From: Phaeosaccion multiseriatum
Taxonomy: Eukaryota > Ochrophyta, other classes
NCBI GenBank assembly: GCA_965112735.1
Contig: OZ218955.1
Span: 2,480,001 to 2,544,000 of the forward strand
Direction of reading: 5' to 3'
DNA: 64,000 nucleotides
The position numbers and the translations under genes are program-made. The notes under the pieces are model-generated. The model was not told where the DNA came from. It did no database searches and saw nothing but the letters and a program-made list of their open reading frames with translations. This document shows positions 58,501 to 64,000 of this stretch, one piece after another. Position 1 is the first letter of the stretch. Each line of letters begins with the position of its first letter.

Positions 58501-61500
58501 CTCGTCGCCCCCCTGCTCGTGTCATAGTCGTCCTCGTTCATGAACCGAGACGGGGTACGCGCCCTAGAGGATGTGCGGAGTTCGACCGGAGGGTTCGCAC
58601 TAGATAAGCTTGTGCCGGGGGGCGCAGGTGCCTCTCCGCTAGGGGAGCTGCCCCTCTGTTGGTTCGCCATCTCCGACTCCACCGCCATGGCAAGCTGCTG
58701 TGCTACGTCCCGCATTTGCTTCACCTCTGCCGCACCGTCCTTTTTGCGTATAATCATGTCCGGCAGAAGGCGAAACAGTACGTTGGCCAGCCCCTCCTCT
58801 CGCTCGCCGCTGGCGTCCACATCCGTGCCGCCGAAGACATGCGATCGCCCCCGCCACATCCCCTCCCTCTCCAGTTCGGGACTCACAATGTCAGAGGGCC
58901 ATTCGTATTCGAGAAGGTCACGTCGCTCCTCAGCCGCCCCCCAACCTCTGGCCCCTGCTCTCTCCGCGTCGTCTGTCTCCAGCTTCCCCTGCGTTGTATT
59001 GCGCGTCACCAGCACGCAGGCCCTCTGCCCGGGTTTCAAGACGCGGCCCCCCAAGTCGGTGGGCTGGGTTGGAACGAGCTCCCAGTCTACCACGGCGTGA
59101 AGACGATTCGTCTTGCCCTTCTTCTCTTCGCCCTCTCCTTCTTCCTCTGATTGCGGGCCCTCTTTGCTCGCCTTCTTGTCGTCGTTCGGGCCTCCGTGAG
59201 TGCTTTGTTGCAAGGCCACTGCAGCTGCAGCTGCATCGGTCCTCGCCGTCTTCCCGCCGCCCCCGTCGAGGTGGATGGCCAACAAGCGTCTATGGACTTC
59301 CTCCTTCATATACGGCGTCCAAGCCTTGACGCCCTGGAGTTGGCAGAAGGCCCCCCAAGCCTCTTCCAACTCCACCTCCTTCCTGTTTTTCTCTGGCGCA
59401 GCAGGAGCAGGAGCAGCAGTTGGTGCTACGGCAGCAGAGGCCCCCCCCACAGCAGCAGCAGCGGCAGCAGTTGGTGCTCCGGTAACAGAGGCCCCACCAG
59501 GAGGGCTTCCAGCATCTCCAGCAGCAGTTGGTGCTACGGCAGCAGAGGCCTCCTCCACAGCAGCAGGAGCGGTAGCAGTAGCAGTTGGTGCTACGGCAGC
59601 AGAGGCCCCCCCCACAGCAGCAGCAGAGGCCCCACCAGGAGGGCTTACAGCAGCTGGTGCTGCAGTAACAGAGCCCTCCTCCTCCGCAGCTCCAGCAGCG
59701 TTCGTCTCGCCCATGCCCATGATACGCGTGGCATCCCGGAGCAGACGAGCGACATTCACCCTTCCTTGACTCGCGGCCAGCAATAGCGTGGCGGCGTTGC
59801 AAAACTCAAGAAAGAGTGACCGAAAGACCGAGGGCAGCAGGTCTTTCACCGATTGTTCTTCCTCCTCCTCCTCCTCCTCCTCCTTCTCCTCCTTCTCCTC
59901 CTCCTTCTCCTCCTTCCTCTCCTCCTCCTTCTTCTCCTCCTTCTCCTCCTCCTCCTCCTCCTCCTCCTCCTCTCCCACAGAACGACGCTGGTACTGTCGA
60001 AGGATGCCGACTTGCCGTGTCGACAATACAATCTCCCGGGCCCCCCGTTGCTCTTGGAGCTCCTCGTCCGCGTCTGTCTCCATTCCGCCTGACATTGCCT
60101 CCGTGATGTAGGCGAAAGCACGGAGTGAGCCGACGCCCGCGACTTTAGCCGAGTGCTGGCGCCCAAGGGTTCTGGCCACGAAGGGGAAAAGCTCCTTTAC
60201 GATGAACTCCATACCTGCCTCGGCCTCAAAGCGGGCGTCGGCCAGCTTTGAGGAGTAGCGAATGACGGCCTCCTCGGTTCTCTGCTGCGTGTCTGAGCCG
60301 GGATTGGGCTTCAGCCTGACGGCCCTCGAACTGTACGGTTGTCCCGCACGAGACTTCTTGGCGTTCCTTCTGTTCCATGTGGCCGTTGCGGTGCTCTTAG
60401 CACCCATCCTTGAGTCCTCTATCCTCTTTGCCTCCTTGCCCCCTTCCTCCGCCGCTTCCTCCGCCGCTTCCTCTGGCTCTTCCGCTTCCTCCGCCGCTTC
60501 CTCCGCCGCTTCCTCTGCTCCTTCCCGGGATCCATCGCCAAGGGGCTGATAGGGGTTGTCATTTGTGATACCCCTATCTGCAACACCTCTCTGATCAGCT
60601 TCAGCCTTAGCTTCTGACCACAGAGCCGGGAAACTTGGAGTACGAGGAGGCGGCTGCTGCCCTTCGGGCAGCAGCGCGCCCATGCTGCGCCCCTTGGGCT
60701 TGCGCCGTAGCTTGCCGAACGGCACCAGCTCCACTACTGAAGTAGGCTCCAGACGCCTGAGACGCAGACTCCATGGGCGCGACTGCTTGCCTTCCTCCCC
60801 CTTAACCCTACGCTTCAAGTCTGTAAGCAGTTGTCGTCTTGCTGTTTCGTCCAGTCCACTGGCCGTCGCCAAATCTTTGATGACGACACCAGTATCCTCC
60901 TCCCCCCCCTTGACGCGAGGCAACATGATGCTCCAATCCCTCTTGTTCGCCAATCGCCTCTGGTCCCTCGTCCTTCTTCGGGCGGCGTCAAAGCTGGTGG
61001 CAGGTAGGTCAGCCTGTTCACATCGCAACTGAGCGGAAGGCCGCGCCCAAGCTTTTGACCCCGAAAAGTCAACGAATCGGGTGGCCAAGGACGCTAAATG
61101 CTCTCGCCGGACCCACTCCTTGCATTCACCCACGGGGTAGAATTTGGGCTCATCCTTCTCCTGGAGAGACAAGCAAGGGGAGCTGAGTGAGAACATTGAC
61201 ATGGGAGAGCGAGGGTAAAGAACGATCATGTCTGACTCACTGACTCACTGACTATCTCACCTTGATGCTCGTCTTGTCGCCCTCGCCCATCATCGCCACA
61301 TTGAATCTGACGCCCTCCTTCTTGGTGGTCCTCTTGACCAACACCAGGCGGCCAGTCCCCGTGGCCGTGAAATTCCGCTGGTAGTTGTCAGAATTCCCCC
61401 CCTCGTCCCGGCAGGCGCCGACCTTCGCGCCTCGGATGACGGCTTTCCCAAGGCCTCGAATGTGGCCGGCCGCGTCATAGTTATCCATGCCCGTGATCTT

Positions 61501-61583
61501 GGCCGTGGAATGAGGCTTCGACTCCGTTTCCCCTTCCCTCTGGCACCTGATCACCTTGATCACCTCCGACGCCGCCGGGGCAG

Positions 61584-61638
<55 letters not shown>

Positions 61639-63794
61639 CCCCTCAGCAGCATGGTCGGAGAAGAAGAATTTCGTAAGGTGGTGGAAGCGGAGGGCGGGGG
61701 TTTCGCCCTTGTCGAGGAAGAAGCAAACCGCGATTTCCACTCTCTCGTCTCCACCCCACTCCCCTGGGCGGCGGAGGGCTTTGAACTTCTGGAACCTGTC
61801 GAAGCGCGACACCAGCTGAGGCAAAGGGAATCAAGAACAAGCAACAGTGGTTGGGTGAGTGAGTGGTTCAGTCCATCAGGAAGGAAGGCAGGAAGGGAGG
61901 AAGGAGGGAAGGAGGGAGAGGGAGGGAGAGGGATGCAAGGAAGGAAGGAGGGAGGGGAGGAAGGAAGGGAGGAAGGAGGGAAGGAAGGGAGAGGGAGGGG
62001 AGGAAGGAAAGCGGTCCAGCCTGGACTCACCTGGAGGATCCATGGCACGAGAGCACGAGTCCGACTATGCAGGTCGTCTAATTCCGTGGCCACCTTGACG
62101 AACTTGGTACGGTCACACTGATAGCTTGGGCCTCCCTGCGTCCTCCTCTGCTTCCTCCTCTTCGCCTTTTCCCCACCTCTCCTGCTGCGAGCCTTCTTCG
62201 CGTCGTCGGATGTTGCTGTGACGGACGGTAGCATACCCTCAGGAACTTGCCGAAGCGCGTCTTTCACAGTCACTGGGCGCTCAGTATTACTGTGGCGAAC
62301 CACTCCACTCCATGCCGGAGCGGAGAGAAACGAAGGCTTAGGGTCGGCACGGTCGAGGGCTCTGTCCATGTCGTCTTCGAATTTGACTGGATTTCCCAGA
62401 ACTGTGTTCTCGGTGGGGGCGGCAGAAGCGGGCCACCCCGTCTCCTTCCCGTCGCCTGCCGTCGCCGCGTCCAGATCGTTGATAGCTTCGATAAGAAGCT
62501 GCCTGTGGTGTTGCCGCGTTGCCGCGATTTGCAGTGCGCGGTAGCAGACCCCCTCGCAGGGGAGGGACCCTTGGCTTCGCTGTCTTACTTGGTCCGTGTC
62601 GATGGCCTCCTGCCACGCGTAGAAGTACGTAGATGGGTGGTCTACTGGAAGCACAAGGGTCGGTGTGGACCCGTTCTTGCCGAAGAACTCTTCTGGCCAG
62701 CCATGCTGTGTTATCAGCGTGGCCAACAAGTCTCGCTTCTTGGTGGTGTACTTCTCCTTCCAGTCTCCTCCTCGATTAAGACTGGCTGCAGTCGTCCCCG
62801 TCAACATTCTCGAGGCGACCCCGCCCAGTGTCACGACAGCGTTCGGCGCTCTGCCTACCCCCTTCAGCCACACATGGGCCAAGAAGCCCAGAATTCCTGC
62901 CCGAGCTCGGAGCCACTCCGCTGTTCGGCACCGCTCAGCCGTGCCGAGGGAGGCTTGAGCGGCAGCTTGCCTGCAGCGACACAACTTGCCCATCACATGG
63001 GGGTCGGATAAGACAGCTGGGCAGACGGGGATACTGTCCAGATTGACAAAGATGACCTTGCTGTCGTCGTGCCTGCCCTCATTGACCTCAAACTCAACGC
63101 GGTTCGCCTGTTGGCTGTACAGGCAGCATACGTCCCCCGCGCTGCCGATGGAATAGCTGGCTCTCTTCGGCGATTTGGCGGTCCCGCTGTCGTCGGTTTC
63201 AATGCGTAAGGCCGGGCACTGGCCAATTCTCCACACCACCACCCGCTCCTTGTTGCTCCTGGCCAATCGCATCGCTGCCAGGAGCTCCTCCTTCCAGGGG
63301 AAGTCAGTCCCCTTTCCAAGCACCAAGCTCTCAAAAGCCGCCAGCATGTCTTCGGGGGTGTCATCCTCATTCTCGCGAAGAGAGAGTAATGCCGCGTTGA
63401 TGTCCCGGGCACGGTGCTGGCCGTTCGGCACCTTGTTGACGTCCAAGTTGTCCTTGCCCAAAAAAAAGGCTTTGGCCGTCTTGGACTGCTCGACGCCTTT
63501 CTCGCTCAGCTCGAAAGGCGTCGAGCGGGTCTTTTGACCATCTTGACCGGACTGTCGAGGAGCGTTGCAGGGCCCTTCTTCTTTCTCATTCCGACACCAC
63601 GCTTTACACGTGTATGTCTGTTGTCGGGAGGGCAAGAGGGAGGGAGGTCAGAGTCAGTTGCTGGGGGGCGCGTAGCTAGCTCATGGGGGGAGAGGCAACA
63701 TCATACCCCCTCTCGTCTCTTCCCTTACCTTTGGGCCTGCTGCCTTCCTCGCTGGGGCTGCCTTTCTCGATGCTCCACCTCCTCCGCTGCTCTG
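55590..63794 (-). CDS. Fanzor-like (eukaryotic TnpB/OMEGA) RuvC nuclease with very long N-terminal region, 5' end not resolved
   Basis: Six exons on the minus strand join in phase: 63794-63729, 63617-62031, 61815-61261, 61160-58427, 58336-56115 and 55901-55590, about 2,490 codons. The C-terminal part has the RuvC layout of TnpB/Fanzor proteins: AYVGALDPGFNTML (Asp at 56508-56510), a basic helical stretch (YRRAIRERWRCIRHNSKRA), AILGEVEL, QDESYTTSSCC (Glu at 55833-55835, the alternative Fanzor position), a zinc ribbon (CVPAC ... CTEC) and YQHRDASAARAI (third Asp at 55722-55724). The catalytic set is intact. The first 2,000 residues are unlike known Fanzors to my eye, with Glu-rich, Ala-rich and repeat segments. 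No ATG is found in the first visible exon, so the start probably lies beyond the window. Two adjacent genes wrongly joined is the main alternative. Confidence 0.7.
57490..57715 (-). repeat. about 60-base coding repeat, four units, in Fanzor-like gene
   Basis: CTGCTCCTGGCGGGGCAGCA followed by GAATCCTCCCCCCGCCGCTC recurs four times in tandem, encoding AAPPGAVQGEERRGEDS-type units. Near-identity between units suggests recent expansion. Confidence 0.9.
59410..59670 (-). repeat. Ala/Pro-rich coding repeat containing motif-like words
   Basis: Five units contain CAGTTGGTGCTACGG-like words between CAG triplets (for example 59418-59432). They encode SAAVAPTA repeats and look like a diverged, locally amplified form of the dispersed CAGTTGGTGATACAG motif. 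Confidence 0.75.
61867..62012. repeat. GGAAGGAGG microsatellite in Fanzor-like gene intron
   Basis: A purine-only GGAA/GGGA tract fills most of the intron between 61815 and 62031. Confidence 0.9.
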
Positions 63795-63870
63795 CTGTGT
63801 GTGGAACGGCGGGCAAATCGAATGACAAAAGAGTGAGGAGGCGTACCCCACCAAATGCTCTCCCAAACAC

Positions 63871-64000
<130 letters not shown>

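Overview
This window is nuclear DNA of a eukaryote, most likely a unicellular alga with a complex plastid of red-algal origin (stramenopile, haptophyte, cryptophyte or related). Genes are split by many short GT-AG introns, and reading frames rejoin in phase across them. The base composition is GC-rich, and microsatellites fill introns and intergenic spacers. The best lineage clue is the reductase-like protein at 40954-43650: a signal peptide, then an FAP motif at the predicted cleavage site, then a twin-arginine thylakoid signal. I cannot name the species from sequence alone.

Layout. About 18 gene models alternate strand almost strictly. In order: a KAR5/GEX1-type nuclear fusion protein (+, 786-4318); mitoribosomal mS38 (-); a WD40-like protein (+); a PP2C phosphatase (-); a tiny two-helix membrane protein (+, 9772-10146); a 117-residue basic protein (-); a Zim17/DNL zinc-finger protein (-); a bZIP factor (+); a secreted cysteine-rich membrane protein (-); a secreted FKBP (+); a giant 2,995-residue JmjC protein (-, 22511-33510); a secreted EGF-containing protein (+); a VWA/Ca-binding secreted protein (-); a plastid NAD(P)-binding protein (+); a PT-repeat cysteine-rich secreted protein (-); an opine-dehydrogenase-like enzyme (-); splicing factor SF3B4 (+); a HAD hydrolase (-); and a very large Fanzor (eukaryotic TnpB/OMEGA) nuclease-like gene (-, 55590 to near the window end).

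Most genes are housekeeping and do not form a pathway. The items that stand out are: the Fanzor-like gene, with all expected RuvC acidic residues and a zinc ribbon at the end of an unusually long protein; a dispersed 15-base motif embedded in CAG repeats in both exons and introns of several genes; a cysteine module shared by three separate secreted-protein genes; a foldback hairpin and a small terminal-inverted-repeat family in spacers; and the predicted thylakoid-lumen route of the NAD(P)-binding protein.

Exon joins were deduced by eye from splice signals, phase and family similarity. For every completed model except the PP2C 3' end and the 5' end of the Fanzor-like gene, exon lengths sum to a multiple of three.
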